A stretch of DNA of 64,000 bases from an uncultured Oscillospiraceae bacterium (GCA_900548355.1 URKR01000010.1:1-64000); one strand, 5' to 3'. Shown: positions 49,515-59,302, numbered from the stretch's first letter. Program-made: numbers and translations. The notes: generated by a model not told the origin, from the sequence alone.

Positions 49515-50933
49515 TTACCAGAGGTTTACGACCTCATTGTACAAGCCCTCATAGCTCTTGGCCGAATTCGCCCAGCTGAAGTCGCATTCCATCGCGCGGC
49601 GGACAAGGATAGGCCAGCCTTCCTTGTTCCAGTAACCTTCCTTGGCACGCCAGCAGGCTTCGTAAAGTTCGTGCGCATTGTAGTTGGCGAAGGTAAAGCC
49701 ATTGCCAAAACCGTCGCCCGAATCACGGATCGAGTCGCGCAGACCGCCGGTTTCACGCACAACGGGGATGGTGCCATAGCGGCAGGAGACCATCTGGGCC
49801 AAGCCGCAAGGCTCCGAACGGGAAGGCATCAGGAAGATGTCGGCGCCGGAGTAGATCCGCTGGGCCAGCTTGGCGTTGAAGCCGATGTATACCCCTACCC
49901 GGCCGGGATGACGGGCGCAGAGTTCGTTGAAGAAATTCTCGTACTGCGCTTCGCCCGAGCCAAGAATGACCAGTTCAATGCCCTGCTGCAGCAGGCCTTC
50001 GGCGATCGAGCGTACCAGATCCACGCCCTTATGGCCGACAAGGCGGGTCACCATGGCCATCACCGGGCTGCCGTCCTTGTTCAGGTGCATTTCGTCCTGC
50101 AAAGCAGCCTTGCAGACTGCCTTGCCATCCTGGAACGTATTGGCGTCATAGTTTTTGACGATATCCGGGTCGGTTGCGGGGTTAAAGACATCGACATCGA
50201 TGCCGTTCAGAATACCGCAGAGTTTGTACTGCTTCTGGCGCAGCAGGCCGTCAAGGCCATGGCTGAACCACGGGTCAAGAATTTCACCTGCATAGGTGGG
50301 GCTGACGGTGGTGACCTTGTCGGCCGTTTCAATCGCGCCCTTCATGAAGTTGGCACAGCCGTCGTACTCGACCACATGTGCGTCCCGCTTGCCGATCCCG
50401 CAGGTATCTTCCAGAATATCCAGGCCGTACTTGCCCTGGTAGGCAATGTTATGAATGGTGAAGACGGTCTTGATCCGGTTGAACTTGTCAAGATGACGAT
50501 AGTACAGGTTCAGATACACCGGGGTCAGCGCGGTCTGCCAGTCGTTGCAGTTGATGATGTCGGGTTCAAAATCGGTGTAGAACAACATTTCGAGGATTGC
50601 GCGGGAGAAGAAGGCGAAACGCTCGCCGTCATCATAGAAGCCGTACAGCCCGCTGCGCTTGAAATAATATTCGTTGTCCAGGAAATAGAAGGTAACCCCA
50701 TCATGTACCGCACGGAACAGGCCGCAGTACTGGCTGCGCCAGCCGACCGGCACGCTGAAGTTGGTGACATAGGTCAGGGTATCCTTAAACTTCAGGTCAT
50801 TGTAAAGCGGCATCACCACGCGGCAATCAATGCCGTCGCGGACCAGCGCCTTGGGCAGCGCGCCGGCCACATCAGCCAGGCCGCCGGACTTGGCAAACGG
50901 GGCTGCCTCACTGGCAGCGTACAGGATTTTCAT
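49515..50933 (-). CDS. glgA: Glycogen synthase
   Basis: ADP-glucose-dependent alpha-1,4-glucan synthase (GT5). 472 residues: MKILYAASEAAPFAKSGGLADV (split: MKILYAASEA and KSGGLADV with the ADP-glucose KxGGL motif, Lys15), FTIHNIAYQG, ILNGIDVDVFNP, TRLVGHKGVDL, and the C-terminal MPSRSEPCGLAQM plus VRETGGLRD. Start ATG 50933 follows AAGGAGG. Last in the glgB-glgC-glgD-glgA order, with a hairpin between glgD and glgA. Confidence 0.96.
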   Translation of the reverse strand: MKILYAASEAAPFAKSGGLADVAGALPKALVRDGIDCRVVMPLYNDLKFKDTLTYVTNFSVPVGWRSQYCGLFRAVHDGVTFYFLDNEYYFKRSGLYGFYDDGERFAFFSRAILEMLFYTDFEPDIINCNDWQTALTPVYLNLYYRHLDKFNRIKTVFTIHNIAYQGKYGLDILEDTCGIGKRDAHVVEYDGCANFMKGAIETADKVTTVSPTYAGEILDPWFSHGLDGLLRQKQYKLCGILNGIDVDVFNPATDPDIVKNYDANTFQDGKAVCKAALQDEMHLNKDGSPVMAMVTRLVGHKGVDLVRSIAEGLLQQGIELVILGSGEAQYENFFNELCARHPGRVGVYIGFNAKLAQRIYSGADIFLMPSRSEPCGLAQMVSCRYGTIPVVRETGGLRDSIRDSGDGFGNGFTFANYNAHELYEACWRAKEGYWNKEGWPILVRRAMECDFSWANSAKSYEGLYNEVVNLW

Positions 50934-50979
50934 CAGTTCTATCCTCCTTAGGGGTATGGCAGAGCCAAATAGAGATACA

Positions 50980-51005
50980 AGAAAGGGCGGGAGACTCCCC
51001 CGCCC
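50980..51005 (-). terminator. Hairpin between glgD and glgA
   Basis: Minus-strand GGGCGGG / CCCGCCC stem followed by TTTCTTG. A second GCCAC/GTGGC hairpin lies at about 51018-51036. They may reduce glgA expression relative to glgCD. Confidence 0.5.
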
Positions 51006-51055
51006 TCTCAATCAGGCAGCCACCGGGGAGATGTGGCAGCCGCCTTTTTGAGCGA

Positions 51056-52183
51056 TCATACCGTGTGGTTCTTCGCCACAAACACCGGGAACGAATCGGT
51101 GCCGCAGAGCTGTTTGCCGGTTGTGATGTGGACGTTCTTATCCGTCACCACATATTCAACCGAGCAGTTTTCCTCCACAATGGTATCCTGCATGAGCACG
51201 CTGTTGCGCACAACGGCGCCCTTCTTGACGGTGCAGCCGCGGAACAGCACACTGTTTTCGACAACGCCTTCAATGACACAGCCATCGGCCACCAGGCAAT
51301 TCTTGACCTTGCTGCCTTCCAGGTAGCGGGTCGGGTTGTCGTCACGGATTTTGGTGTAGATCGGGTTGGCCGCATCAAAGAGCTGCTCCACATGACCGGG
51401 CTGCAGCAGCCGCATGTTCTCGTCGAAATAGCTCTTCATATCGGCAATGCGGGCCGCATAACCGGTGTACTCATACGCCTGAACATTGAGCAGGCTGAGG
51501 TTGCGGGCCAGGATATCGCGCTCGAAATACACGAGCCCGCGCACCGCTGCATCCCGCACAAGCTGGATCAGGCTTTCGCGCTCGATGATATAGAGGTTCA
51601 TCGAAAGGTTCTGCACGCCGGGACGGTAATCGTTCGAAAGCAGCTCGGTCACACGGCCGCTGGCATCAATGCGGATCGTATAGTTGTCATTGCGGGCGCC
51701 ATCGGGGATTTCAGCGCGGTTGTACACCATTGTGACATCGGCTCCGCTTTCGATGTGGCGGGCGATGAGCTTGTTGAAGTTGAAGTTCATCGCAATGTGC
51801 GAGTCAGACAGGATGACATACCGCTCCTTCTGGGCCATCAGCCAGGAAAGCACACTGGCCAGCGCATCCACACGGCCGGAATACAGCTTGACGCTGCGCT
51901 CGGCAAAAGGCGGGATGATGTTCAGGCCGCCGCGCTTGCGGGTAAGGTCCCATTCACGGCCGGAGCCAAGGTGATCCATCAGGGAATGGTAGTTTTTGCG
52001 CACGATGATCGAAACATTGTCCACACCGGAATTGGCCATGTTGGACAGCACAAAGTCGATCATGCGGTAACGGCCCGCAAACGGGATGGAGGCCATTGTG
52101 CGCTCCGCCACCAGTTCGGGGACAAGGTTATCATAGGAGTTTGCAAAAATCACGCCGAGAGCGTTCGCGTTGCTGCTTACCAT
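51056..52183 (-). CDS. glgD: Glucose-1-phosphate adenylyltransferase regulatory subunit GlgD
   Basis: 375 residues, homologous to GlgC but without the catalytic GGxGTRL loop: the N-terminus reads [17 protein letters not shown]. Later blocks are preserved ([29 protein letters not shown]), and the C-terminal left-handed beta helix has [14 protein letters not shown] and [11 protein letters not shown] repeats. In Firmicutes GlgD pairs with GlgC and raises its activity. Overlaps the glgC stop by 7 bp, so synthesis of the two subunits is coupled. Confidence 0.95.
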   Translation of the reverse strand: MVSSNANALGVIFANSYDNLVPELVAERTMASIPFAGRYRMIDFVLSNMANSGVDNVSIIVRKNYHSLMDHLGSGREWDLTRKRGGLNIIPPFAERSVKLYSGRVDALASVLSWLMAQKERYVILSDSHIAMNFNFNKLIARHIESGADVTMVYNRAEIPDGARNDNYTIRIDASGRVTELLSNDYRPGVQNLSMNLYIIERESLIQLVRDAAVRGLVYFERDILARNLSLLNVQAYEYTGYAARIADMKSYFDENMRLLQPGHVEQLFDAANPIYTKIRDDNPTRYLEGSKVKNCLVADGCVIEGVVENSVLFRGCTVKKGAVVRNSVLMQDTIVEENCSVEYVVTDKNVHITTGKQLCGTDSFPVFVAKNHTV

Positions 52184-53400
52184 TGTTCCTCACCATCCTT
52201 TACATCGTTGGATACCATCGCTTTGGGGCCGACCACAGCGCCTTTGCCGACCTTGACGCCGGAGCCGAGGGTGGCGACCTCGCCGGGTTCGGCAATGTTC
52301 AGGCCGTCTTCCGGCATCTTGCCGACGGTGGCGCCCTCTTCAATCTGGCAGTTTTCGGCCACAATGCAGTGGCTGACGGTGGCGCCGGCCTTGATAACGG
52401 TGCCGCCCATGACAACGGCCGCCTCCACCGTGGCGCCCTTTTCGACAACGACACCCGGGAAGAGGATGGAGTTTTTGACAGTGCCGTTGATCTTGCAGCC
52501 TTCGGTCACCATCGAGTTGATGATATCCGCGTCGGCGCCGATCTGCTGGCAGGGCTGGCCGGAGTTGCGGGAGTAGATCTTCCAGTTTTCATCAAACAGG
52601 TTGATGCCGGAGTGCGAGGGGTCCAGCACCTCCATGTTGGCCTGCCACAGCGAGGTGATGGTGCCGACATCCTTCCAGTACCCGTTGAAACGATAGGCAT
52701 ACATGCGGCGGTTATCCTTGAGCAGGGCGGGGATGACGTTCTTGCCAAAGTCGTTTTCAGAGTTGGGGTCGGCTTCATCCGCGATCAGGTACGCTTTCAG
52801 CACATCCCAGTTGAAGATATAGATGCCCATCGAAGCAAGGTTCGATTTCGGGTCTTTGGGTTTTTCCTGGAATTCGTTGATGCGGTCGTCGTTGTCGGTG
52901 ACCATCAGGCCGAAACGGGACGCTTCGCTCCATGGCACTTCCATAACGGCAACGCTGAACTCCGCGTTCTTTTCCTTGTGGAAGCGCAGGAAGTCACTGT
53001 AATCCTGCTTGCAGATCTGGTCGCCGGACAGGATGATGACATACTGCGGGTCATAGCGGTCGATGAAGGAAATATTCTGGTAGATGGCGTTGGCCGTGCC
53101 TTTGTACCAGTCCGAGCCGGAAGCCTGCTGGTAGGGCGGCAGCACATGGACGCCGCCGTGCAGGCGGTCAAGGTCCCAGGGCTGGCCATTGCCGATGTAC
53201 TCGTTCAAAACAAGCGGCTGGTACTGGGTCAGGATGCCGACTGTGTCAATATCCGAATTGACACAGTTGGACAGCGGAAAATCGATGATGCGATACTTTC
53301 CGCCGAACGGCACCGCCGGCTTTGCCAGCTTCTGGGTCAGCGCATACAAGCGCGACCCCTGCCCGCCGGCCAGGATCATTGCGATCATTTCTTTTGCCAT
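52177..53400 (-). CDS. glgC: Glucose-1-phosphate adenylyltransferase
   Basis: Makes ADP-glucose from ATP and glucose-1-phosphate, the committed step of glycogen synthesis. 407 residues: [20 protein letters not shown] (about 11-30, nucleotide loop), [48 protein letters not shown], and a C-terminal beta helix ([15 protein letters not shown]). Start ATG 53400 follows GGGGAG. Central gene of the glg operon. Confidence 0.96.
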   Translation of the reverse strand: MAKEMIAMILAGGQGSRLYALTQKLAKPAVPFGGKYRIIDFPLSNCVNSDIDTVGILTQYQPLVLNEYIGNGQPWDLDRLHGGVHVLPPYQQASGSDWYKGTANAIYQNISFIDRYDPQYVIILSGDQICKQDYSDFLRFHKEKNAEFSVAVMEVPWSEASRFGLMVTDNDDRINEFQEKPKDPKSNLASMGIYIFNWDVLKAYLIADEADPNSENDFGKNVIPALLKDNRRMYAYRFNGYWKDVGTITSLWQANMEVLDPSHSGINLFDENWKIYSRNSGQPCQQIGADADIINSMVTEGCKINGTVKNSILFPGVVVEKGATVEAAVVMGGTVIKAGATVSHCIVAENCQIEEGATVGKMPEDGLNIAEPGEVATLGSGVKVGKGAVVGPKAMVSNDVKDGEEQW

Positions 53401-53471
53401 AATAGTTCTCCCCTTGCAAAATCATTTTCGTGGGTGAATATTTCCTGCCATCTGCACAAAGCGGCACTGCC

Positions 53472-55508
53472 TTATTCGGCCGCGTTCTCAGACGGTTGGG
53501 ACTTGGGTTTGCGCGCGCGGGCGCCCTGGGCGGTTTTCTGCGCAGCGGAGCGAGCGGGCTTTTTGGCTGTCGCCGGCTTGGTTGTACGCTTGCGGGGGGC
53601 CGGCACACTGAAATACAGCGTGGACAGCGGAGGCAGCGTCAGGCTGACATGCTGGTCAAAGCCGTGCATCGCGCCTTTCTTGCTGCGCACAGTGCCGTTT
53701 GTCACACCGCCGCCGCCATACTGGGCATCGTCGGAGTTGAGCAGTTCTTTGTAACTGCCGGATGTGGGCACGCCCATCTGATACCCTTCGCGCAGAACGG
53801 GGTTGAAGTTGCAGACAACCATAATCATCTTGCCCTTCTTGTCCCGCCGCAGGAAGGCGATCACGCTCTGCTGGTTATCGTCCGGCACAATCCACTGGAA
53901 GCCTTCCCAGCTGTAGTCTACCTCCCACATGGCAGGGTTTTCGAGGTAGAACCGGTTGAGCGCCTTGACATAGGACTGCAGCTGGTGGTGCTTGTCATAG
54001 CCAAGCAGCATCCAGTCGAGCGGCTTTTTCTCATCCCATTCAATGAACTGGCCGAATTCCTGCCCCATAAAGAGCAGTTTCTTGCCCGGGTGGGCCAGCA
54101 TATAGCCATAGAAGGTGCGCAGGTTGGCGAACTTTTGGTCATAGTCGCCGGGCATCTTGTTAATCAGGCTGCATTTGCCGTGCACCACTTCATCGTGGCT
54201 GATCGGCAGCACAAAGTTTTCGCTGAAGGCATAGAAGAAGCTGAAGGTCACCTTGCCGTGGTTGCCGGCGCGGAACAGCGGGTCTGTCTTCATGTAGCTG
54301 AGCATATCGTTCATCCAGCCCATGTTCCACTTGAAGTTGAAGCCCAGGCCCCCGTCTTCCGCCGGCTTTGTCACAAGCGGCCAGGCGGTGGATTCTTCGG
54401 CAATCATCATCTTGTAGGGATAGCGTCCAAGCACCGTTGAGTTGCACTTCTGCAGGAAAGCGATGGCTTCCAGGTTTTCCTTGCCGCCGTTTTTGTTGGC
54501 TTCCCACTCGCCGTCACGGCGGTTGTAATCAAGGTAAAGCATGCTTGCAACCGCGTCCACCCGCAGGCCGTCAACATGGTACTGCTCTACCCAGTACAGC
54601 GCGCTCGAAATCAGGAAGCTCTGCACTTCAGGCATGCCGTAATTGAAGACCATGGTCCCCCACTCTTTGTGTTCACCGCGGCGGGGGTTGGGGTCCTCAT
54701 AGCAGGGCGCACCGTCAAACATGTACAAACCATAGCCGTCCTTCGGGAAGTGGGCGGGCACCCAGTCCAGAATCACGCCGATGCCGGCGCGGTGGAGCTT
54801 GTCCACAAAGGCCATAAAGTCATGCGGGGTACCGTAGCGGCTGGTCGGGGCGAAATACCCGGTAACCTGATACCCCCAGGAGCCGTCGAACGGATATTCG
54901 GTGATGGGCAGCAATTCCACATGGGTATAGCCCATTTCCTGAATATAGGGGATCAGTTCATCGGCCAGTTCGGAATAGTTATAGGGTACGCCGTCGGCCT
55001 TCATCTTCCAGCTGCCGGCGTGCAATTCATAGATGAGCATCGGCCCATTGATAACGTCCCGCTTTTTCTGGGCTTCCTCCCAAGCGGCATCGCCCCAGGC
55101 ATAGCCCGAAATATCATAGACCTTGCTGCCGTTGGACGGGCGGGTCTCTGCATGGAAGGCATACGGGTCAGCCTTATAAACCTGCTCCCCCGCGGGGGTG
55201 GTCACGCAGAACTTATAGACATCGTACTGCTTCATGCCGGGGACAAACGCTTCCCAAACGGCATCGTCAACTTTCTGCATCGGGTTTTGGCCGGGCGTCC
55301 AGTTGTTAAAATCGCCCACCACCGAAACAGCCTGGGCGTGTGGGGCCCACACGCGGAAGACAACCCCGGCCTGGCCTTCCTGCTCGCACAGATGCGCGCC
55401 GAAATAACGGTAGGCCTCCATGTTGTTGCCTTGCTTGAACAGGTAGATCGGCAGATCGGAAGGTTTGGGTTCCGGTGTTGCCTGCATTGCCTGTGGATTC
55501 TCTTTCAC
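53472..55508 (-). CDS. glgB: 1,4-alpha-glucan branching enzyme
   Basis: GH13 enzyme that introduces alpha-1,6 branches. 678 residues: CBM48 (about 35-125, [20 protein letters not shown] in parts), then the barrel with [10 protein letters not shown] (about 248-257), the nucleophile Asp318 in DGLRVDAV, the acid Glu in MIAEEST (about 368-374), and [10 protein letters not shown] (His438/Asp439). The C-terminal 43 residues after SVPAP are an unusual basic Ala/Lys/Arg/Thr-rich tail. Start ATG 55508; first gene of the glg operon. A 28-residue N-terminal stretch before CBM48 is Pro-rich. Confidence 0.95.
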   Translation of the reverse strand: MKENPQAMQATPEPKPSDLPIYLFKQGNNMEAYRYFGAHLCEQEGQAGVVFRVWAPHAQAVSVVGDFNNWTPGQNPMQKVDDAVWEAFVPGMKQYDVYKFCVTTPAGEQVYKADPYAFHAETRPSNGSKVYDISGYAWGDAAWEEAQKKRDVINGPMLIYELHAGSWKMKADGVPYNYSELADELIPYIQEMGYTHVELLPITEYPFDGSWGYQVTGYFAPTSRYGTPHDFMAFVDKLHRAGIGVILDWVPAHFPKDGYGLYMFDGAPCYEDPNPRRGEHKEWGTMVFNYGMPEVQSFLISSALYWVEQYHVDGLRVDAVASMLYLDYNRRDGEWEANKNGGKENLEAIAFLQKCNSTVLGRYPYKMMIAEESTAWPLVTKPAEDGGLGFNFKWNMGWMNDMLSYMKTDPLFRAGNHGKVTFSFFYAFSENFVLPISHDEVVHGKCSLINKMPGDYDQKFANLRTFYGYMLAHPGKKLLFMGQEFGQFIEWDEKKPLDWMLLGYDKHHQLQSYVKALNRFYLENPAMWEVDYSWEGFQWIVPDDNQQSVIAFLRRDKKGKMIMVVCNFNPVLREGYQMGVPTSGSYKELLNSDDAQYGGGGVTNGTVRSKKGAMHGFDQHVSLTLPPLSTLYFSVPAPRKRTTKPATAKKPARSAAQKTAQGARARKPKSQPSENAAE

Positions 55509-55597
55509 TGATGATCTCCCCTTACGAAACCATGATTTTGCCGGGCGGCGAAGAACGCCATAACCAAAGCTCCGGAATCAGTTTCCAGTATAATTCT

Positions 55598-55626
55598 ATA
55601 TTACCCGTTTCCGTTTGGAATTGCAA
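55598..55626 (-). promoter_or_regulatory. Promoter of the glg operon
   Basis: Minus-strand TTGCAA (55626-55621), 17-bp spacer, TAATAT (55603-55598), leader about 85 nt. Confidence 0.6.
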
Positions 55627-55721
55627 GGCCTTTTCTGTAATAAAGCGCTAAAATTTTCGCAGACCGGTGTGTCGATTTGTGCAACATTGTCAGTTTTTGC
55701 ATTCATCTCTTGGCAACAAGC

Positions 55722-55776
55722 ACGAAAAAGGCGCTTATAACGTACTTTTTGAAAAGCTGTACGTTATAAGCGCCTT
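55722..55776 (-). terminator. Terminator of the SGNH hydrolase gene
   Basis: Perfect 17-bp stem AAGGCGCTTATAACGTA / TACGTTATAAGCGCCTT with a 15-base loop, then TTTCG on the minus strand. It lies 6 bp beyond the stop codon. Confidence 0.85.
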
Positions 55777-55781
55777 CGGTG

Positions 55782-56810
55782 TTACGAACCCAGAATATAC
55801 AAGGGGTCCGCCCCTTCATACTTGTTGCGGCGGTCCCAGGCTGTGTGGGTGGAAAGATATTCCACCCATACGCCATACCCGGTGGGGTTGAAATGGATGC
55901 CGTCCGCGGCTGAATACGCATCAATCTGGTCGCCGGCCGGGGTGCACAGGGCTTCCTGAATGTTCAGGAAATAGCAGCCGGTGCGCAGCGCAAGATTCGC
56001 GAGCATGTTGTTAACTGTCTGAATACGCGCGTTATCAAGGCCGGGGGTCTGTTCCACCACCGTTTCCTGCACGCCGGGGATCGACTGCATATAAATGGGC
56101 ACGCCGGGCAGTTTTTCCTGCAGGATGCGGATCATCTGCTCATAATAAGCAAGGAAGGATTCCTCATTGCCCTGCACCGTCAGGGTATTGGTGCCGAACA
56201 AAACATAGAGGAAGTCCGGCTGGGTTGCGACGACAGCATCAAGGGCCGCCTCCTCCACGCCGCGGACCTCATCGCGCACAACGGTGTTGTTGACAATGAT
56301 CTGCGGCCCGGTGCTGCGGTAGCCGCGCACATGGGCGTTGGGCAGGCCGGTGTCATAAATGGCCAGGCCTTCGGTAATGCTGTCCCCCAGGAAGGTCACG
56401 GTGTTGAAATGTTCACGGCTGACCCGCCCAAGCGCCGGCAGCCCCACCATCCGTGCATCGGTTCCTGTATACTCAAAGTCAATGGTCTGTTCCACCGCAT
56501 CGCTGTGGTCCCAGGCTGATGCTTCAATCGCCGGCAGCAGCCGCTGCGGCGTGAAGGGTGCGGCGTTTTCCGCCGTAGCGGTTTCCGCGGAAGCCGCGGC
56601 ATGCTCTGCCGTAGCCGGGCTGGATTCCGGCGCAGGGGAAGGCGTTGCAGCCGGGGCCGCAACGGGTTCTTCGGGCGCCTGGTCCGACCGGAAATACAGG
56701 TAACCGGCTGCTGCGCAGAGCAGCACCACAACCGCCAGCAGCGCTACAACGGCGCGCCGGCGGCGCTTTTGATTTTCCACTTTGCGGCGATAGTAATAAT
56801 AATCCGCCAT
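55782..56810 (-). CDS. Membrane-anchored SGNH/GDSL hydrolase
   Basis: 342 residues. Basic N-terminus, one membrane segment (VVALLAVVVLLCAAAGYLYF, about 21-40), then an Ala/Pro/Glu/Thr linker (about 43-85). The catalytic domain has block I FLGDSITEG (Ser144), the block III FGTN and block V ADGIHFNPTGY with Asp/His. Extracellular esterases of this kind often deacylate surface polymers such as O-acetylated peptidoglycan or glycan; the substrate is not readable. Start ATG 56810 follows AGGAGA. Monocistronic with a strong terminator. Confidence 0.88.
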   Translation of the reverse strand: MADYYYYRRKVENQKRRRRAVVALLAVVVLLCAAAGYLYFRSDQAPEEPVAAPAATPSPAPESSPATAEHAAASAETATAENAAPFTPQRLLPAIEASAWDHSDAVEQTIDFEYTGTDARMVGLPALGRVSREHFNTVTFLGDSITEGLAIYDTGLPNAHVRGYRSTGPQIIVNNTVVRDEVRGVEEAALDAVVATQPDFLYVLFGTNTLTVQGNEESFLAYYEQMIRILQEKLPGVPIYMQSIPGVQETVVEQTPGLDNARIQTVNNMLANLALRTGCYFLNIQEALCTPAGDQIDAYSAADGIHFNPTGYGVWVEYLSTHTAWDRRNKYEGADPLYILGS

Positions 56811-56952
56811 GACTGGGTCTCCTAACGCGATGGTTCACAGGCCGTTTGCAGCCCATGATAGATTGGTTCCATTATACCGCGTTTGGCCTTGCGCTGGCAA
56901 GAGGGCCCGACGGGTTTTACAAAACTCGACTTTCTTCGCTGCGGGCGCGTTC

Positions 56953-56981
56953 TTGACGCAGGCGGCGGCAGAACGTATAAT
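56953..56981 (+). promoter_or_regulatory. Promoter of the degV gene
   Basis: TTGACG (56953-56958), 17-bp spacer, perfect TATAAT (56976-56981). Confidence 0.8.
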
Positions 56982-57026
56982 GAAAAGAAAGACGGGTGTA
57001 CAACACCCCGCAAGGAGATTATTTCT

Positions 57027-57866
57027 ATGGCCTGGATGATCGTATCCGATTCTTCATGTGATATCAGGGAACTGACGCCGCTGGCGCCGGGCGTGCAGTT
57101 TGCGTTGGTTCCGTTCAAAATCCGTATCGGGCAGCGCGAATATGTGGACCTGCCCACCCTGAACGTGCCGCAGATGATGCAGGCAATGACCGATTACAAC
57201 GGCGCTTCGACCTCCGCCTGCCCGAGCCCGGAAGAATGGGCGGCCTGCTTTTTGCAGGCTGACCAGATCCTGGCGATTACGATCAGCAGCAATCTTTCGG
57301 GCAGTTACAACGCCGCGGTTGCGGCCCGCCAGATGGTGCTGGAGGAACACCCGGACAAACAGATCTTTATCCTGGATACTCTGAGTTGTTCCGGCGCACT
57401 GGCCGGGGCAGCCGCCCTGGCCAACCAAAAAATAGCCGCCGGGGCCGGTTTTGAGGAAGTCTGTGATGCTGTAATCGCCTATGCCGAGGCCGGTCATATC
57501 CTGTTTTCGCTGGCAAGTTTTGAGAACCTGGCCAAAAACGGGCGGGTTTCCAAGGTGGTCGGCTTTATTGCCGGCGCACTGAACATGCGGGTGTTGGGCC
57601 GGCGCACGCCGGACGGCAAAATCGATTTCTTTTTCAAAACCCGCGGCGAATCCCGGGTTCTGGCACGCATTCTGGAACAGATGGACCGCGACGGCTTCGA
57701 TGGTTCGCGCAGCGTGATGGTCAGCCATTGCCACAATGAAAAGGCCGCCCAGCTGCTCTGTCATGGCATCCAGGCCAAATGGCCCGACACAACGGTCGAG
57801 ATTGTGCCCTGCAGCGGGCTGTGCAGCTTTTATGCGCAGGACCAGGGGCTGATTGTAACCTACTAA
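57027..57866 (+). CDS. DegV family fatty-acid-binding protein
   Basis: 279 residues. VSDSSCDI at the N-terminus, AITISSNLSGSYNAA (about residues 88-102, fatty-acid-contacting serines), ILDTLSCSGALAG, FSLASFENLAKNGRVSK, and SHCHNEKAAQLL in the C-terminal domain. In Firmicutes DegV-type proteins (FakB) bind fatty acids for the FakA kinase, which feeds phospholipid synthesis; the fakA gene is not in the window. Start ATG 57027 follows CAAGGAGA; upstream in-frame codons lack a ribosome binding site. Confidence 0.92.
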   Translation: MAWMIVSDSSCDIRELTPLAPGVQFALVPFKIRIGQREYVDLPTLNVPQMMQAMTDYNGASTSACPSPEEWAACFLQADQILAITISSNLSGSYNAAVAARQMVLEEHPDKQIFILDTLSCSGALAGAAALANQKIAAGAGFEEVCDAVIAYAEAGHILFSLASFENLAKNGRVSKVVGFIAGALNMRVLGRRTPDGKIDFFFKTRGESRVLARILEQMDRDGFDGSRSVMVSHCHNEKAAQLLCHGIQAKWPDTTVEIVPCSGLCSFYAQDQGLIVTY

Positions 57867-57867
57867 G

Positions 57868-57984
57868 GTGGGAACCGCCCCAAGTGCAGGTTCGGCGGGC
57901 TTCACCGCATATATAAAGCGCACTGTTGAACAATCCCCCGACGGTACAAGCATCCTGGTCGATTATTACGCCAAAGATTTGTAA
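57868..57984 (+). CDS. Possible small ORF or gene remnant after degV (38 residues)
   Basis: GTG 57868 directly follows the degV stop. The 38-residue frame ends at TAA 57984, just before the bidirectional terminator. The C-terminal half (YIKRTVEQSPDGTSILVDYY) has a protein-like composition, unlike random GC-rich sequence, but there is no ribosome binding site. It may be a remnant of a longer gene or a coupled small protein. Confidence 0.25.
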   Translation: MGTAPSAGSAGFTAYIKRTVEQSPDGTSILVDYYAKDL

Positions 57985-57987
57985 GCC

Positions 57988-58030
57988 ATACGCAAACGGG
58001 GGCGCGGATACCGCGCCCCCGTTTGCGTAT
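57988..58030. terminator. Bidirectional terminator between degV and the VanZ-like gene
   Basis: ATACGCAAACGGGGGCGCGG / CCGCGCCCCCGTTTGCGTAT, a 20-bp perfect stem with a loop of about three bases, followed by ATTTTG on the plus strand. Confidence 0.85.
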
Positions 58031-58044
58031 ATTTTGCCAAAATT

Positions 58045-58452
58045 TCACAGCAAATGCCCGGCGATCACAGCATACGCAGCGAAGCCAAGCAGGCATCCGG
58101 CCAGGTTCAGCCCGACATCCGGCCAGGCAAAGTGCCGGCCAGGCACAAGCGGCTTGGTGGCCTCATCCCCCCAGGCCCAGACCAGCGGCAGCGCCAGCCA
58201 TACCGGCGCCAGCCCGCCCACCCGGCAGGTAGCCGCCACCAGCACCGCCCACACCGCAAACAGACCCGGATGGGCCAGCCGGCGCAGCGCAGCGTTTCGG
58301 CGCTGCAGGGTCTGTTCATCTTCCCCTTTCGCGCTGAAGATCTGTGCCCAGAACATGCTGGTGCGGCGGGTATGGTCGCCGTCCTGGTGGCTGAGCCAGG
58401 TCATCAGGATAAACCAGGCCAGCGCAGCGGCCAGCAGCAGACAAAAAAGCAC
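58045..58452 (-). CDS. VanZ-like family membrane protein
   Basis: 135 residues with about four hydrophobic segments. The VanZ pattern is present: LSHQDGDHTRRTS after the first helix, NAALRRLAHPGLFAVWAVL, and GDEATKPLVPGRHFAWPDVGLN with the Asp/Glu and N-G-loop region. VanZ-like proteins are named after the teicoplanin resistance factor, but most copies have unknown roles and do not imply resistance. Start GTG 58452 follows AAGGAGG, 15 nt after the FMN-binding gene; probably an operon. Confidence 0.75.
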   Translation of the reverse strand: MLFCLLLAAALAWFILMTWLSHQDGDHTRRTSMFWAQIFSAKGEDEQTLQRRNAALRRLAHPGLFAVWAVLVAATCRVGGLAPVWLALPLVWAWGDEATKPLVPGRHFAWPDVGLNLAGCLLGFAAYAVIAGHLL

Positions 58453-58467
58453 CGGTTCCTCCTTTCC

Positions 58468-58962
58468 TCAGCGCTGCAAACCGGCAGCCAGTTCCCTGGC
58501 CTGCTTGCCGGTCAGGCAGTCCACACGCATTTCCAACATACACAGCGGCGCCCAGTAACGTGTGATCTCTGCTTCGGTATCGGCCGGTTCGGCTTCCGGC
58601 GCATATTTGCGGGCCAAGGTTTCAATGGCCGCGCGCTTTTCGGCTTCATCGGTCAATTCACGCACGGTTCCAAAGGCGATGACACTGCGGAAATAGCTCG
58701 TATATTCCTGCGGGACAACCCGGTCTTCATCCACCACGCAGAAAGATGCCTTGGGGCAGCGGCGCAGCGCGTCCAGCTTGTGCCCCTCCCTGGCGCAATG
58801 GAAGTAGAGCTTGCCGTCGGCATAGACAAAGTTCAGCGGTACTGCATACGGGTACCCTTCCGCCCCGGCAACGGCAAGCACGCCCGCGCTGGCGCGCTGC
58901 AAAATTTCTTCCGATTCCCGGGCCGAAAGAGCCTGGCGGCTGCGGCGCATGGCTGGAAACAT
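58468..58962 (-). CDS. Pyridoxamine 5'-phosphate oxidase family protein (NimA-like flavin-binding)
   Basis: 164 residues in the split-barrel FMN-binding family. MRRSRQALSARESEEIL and GVLAVAGAEGYPYAVPLNFVY (cited in parts: RRSRQALSA, GYPYAVPLNF), then LYFHCAREGHKLDAL, match NimA-like proteins. Some relatives are nitroimidazole reductases, most are uncharacterised flavoproteins. Start ATG 58962 has GGGGG in a long leader. It is probably cotranscribed with the VanZ-like gene downstream. Confidence 0.85.
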   Translation of the reverse strand: MFPAMRRSRQALSARESEEILQRASAGVLAVAGAEGYPYAVPLNFVYADGKLYFHCAREGHKLDALRRCPKASFCVVDEDRVVPQEYTSYFRSVIAFGTVRELTDEAEKRAAIETLARKYAPEAEPADTEAEITRYWAPLCMLEMRVDCLTGKQARELAAGLQR

Positions 58963-59174
58963 AGAAAAACCCCCTGTCCGGTTTCACCCTCCCGGCTTTG
59001 CCGCCGGCGGCGTGCTGTCTCTTGGATGGATCTTCAAAACGGCGCTGCCCCCTGCCCAAAGCAGCGTACGCCGCGCCACGAAACCTTGGGAGCAGACCTG
59101 CCCGCGGTTTCGTTCCTTGCGTCCGCACCTTTGGGGCACAGTTTTGAGCATGTTGTCTTGATCCGGTGATTTTT

Positions 59175-59221
59175 AGCATACCAAACCCGCGCCGCAAAAG
59201 TCAAGGCTTTTACGGCGCGGG
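59175..59221 (-). promoter_or_regulatory. Promoter inside an inverted repeat, upstream of the NimA-like gene
   Basis: Minus-strand TTGACT (59204-59199), 18-bp spacer, TATGCT (59180-59175). The -35 sits in the loop of a 9-bp inverted repeat CCCGCGCCG (59186-59194) / CGGCGCGGG (59213-59221) with inner AAAAG/CTTTT pairing. The start is about 205 nt downstream, so the transcript has a long leader; within 58963-59302 I see a GAAACC/GGTTTCG stem but no class I know. Confidence 0.45.
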
Positions 59222-59263
59222 CCCTTTCAATGCGGTCTAGAAATCTGACACACCGCCTAAAGG

Positions 59264-59299
59264 AACAGCCGCGCACGGCAATTGCCTTACGCGGCTGTT
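59264..59299 (-). terminator. Hairpin after the cupin gene
   Basis: Stem AACAGCCGCG / CGCGGCTGTT, 16-base loop, immediately beyond the cupin stop codon; followed on the minus strand by CCTTTAGG. Confidence 0.6.
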
Positions 59300-59302
59300 T
59301 TC

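Noticed and set aside
58045..58452. VanZ-like gene as an antibiotic resistance determinant
   Set aside because: No vanA/vanB-type genes nearby; VanZ-like proteins are common in Firmicutes without resistance.
58963..59180. GGACGCAA in the NimA-like leader as a cyclic-di-GMP (GEMM) riboswitch
   Set aside because: Only a short match; the GCAAACC and GGC-pairing elements of the aptamer are missing.
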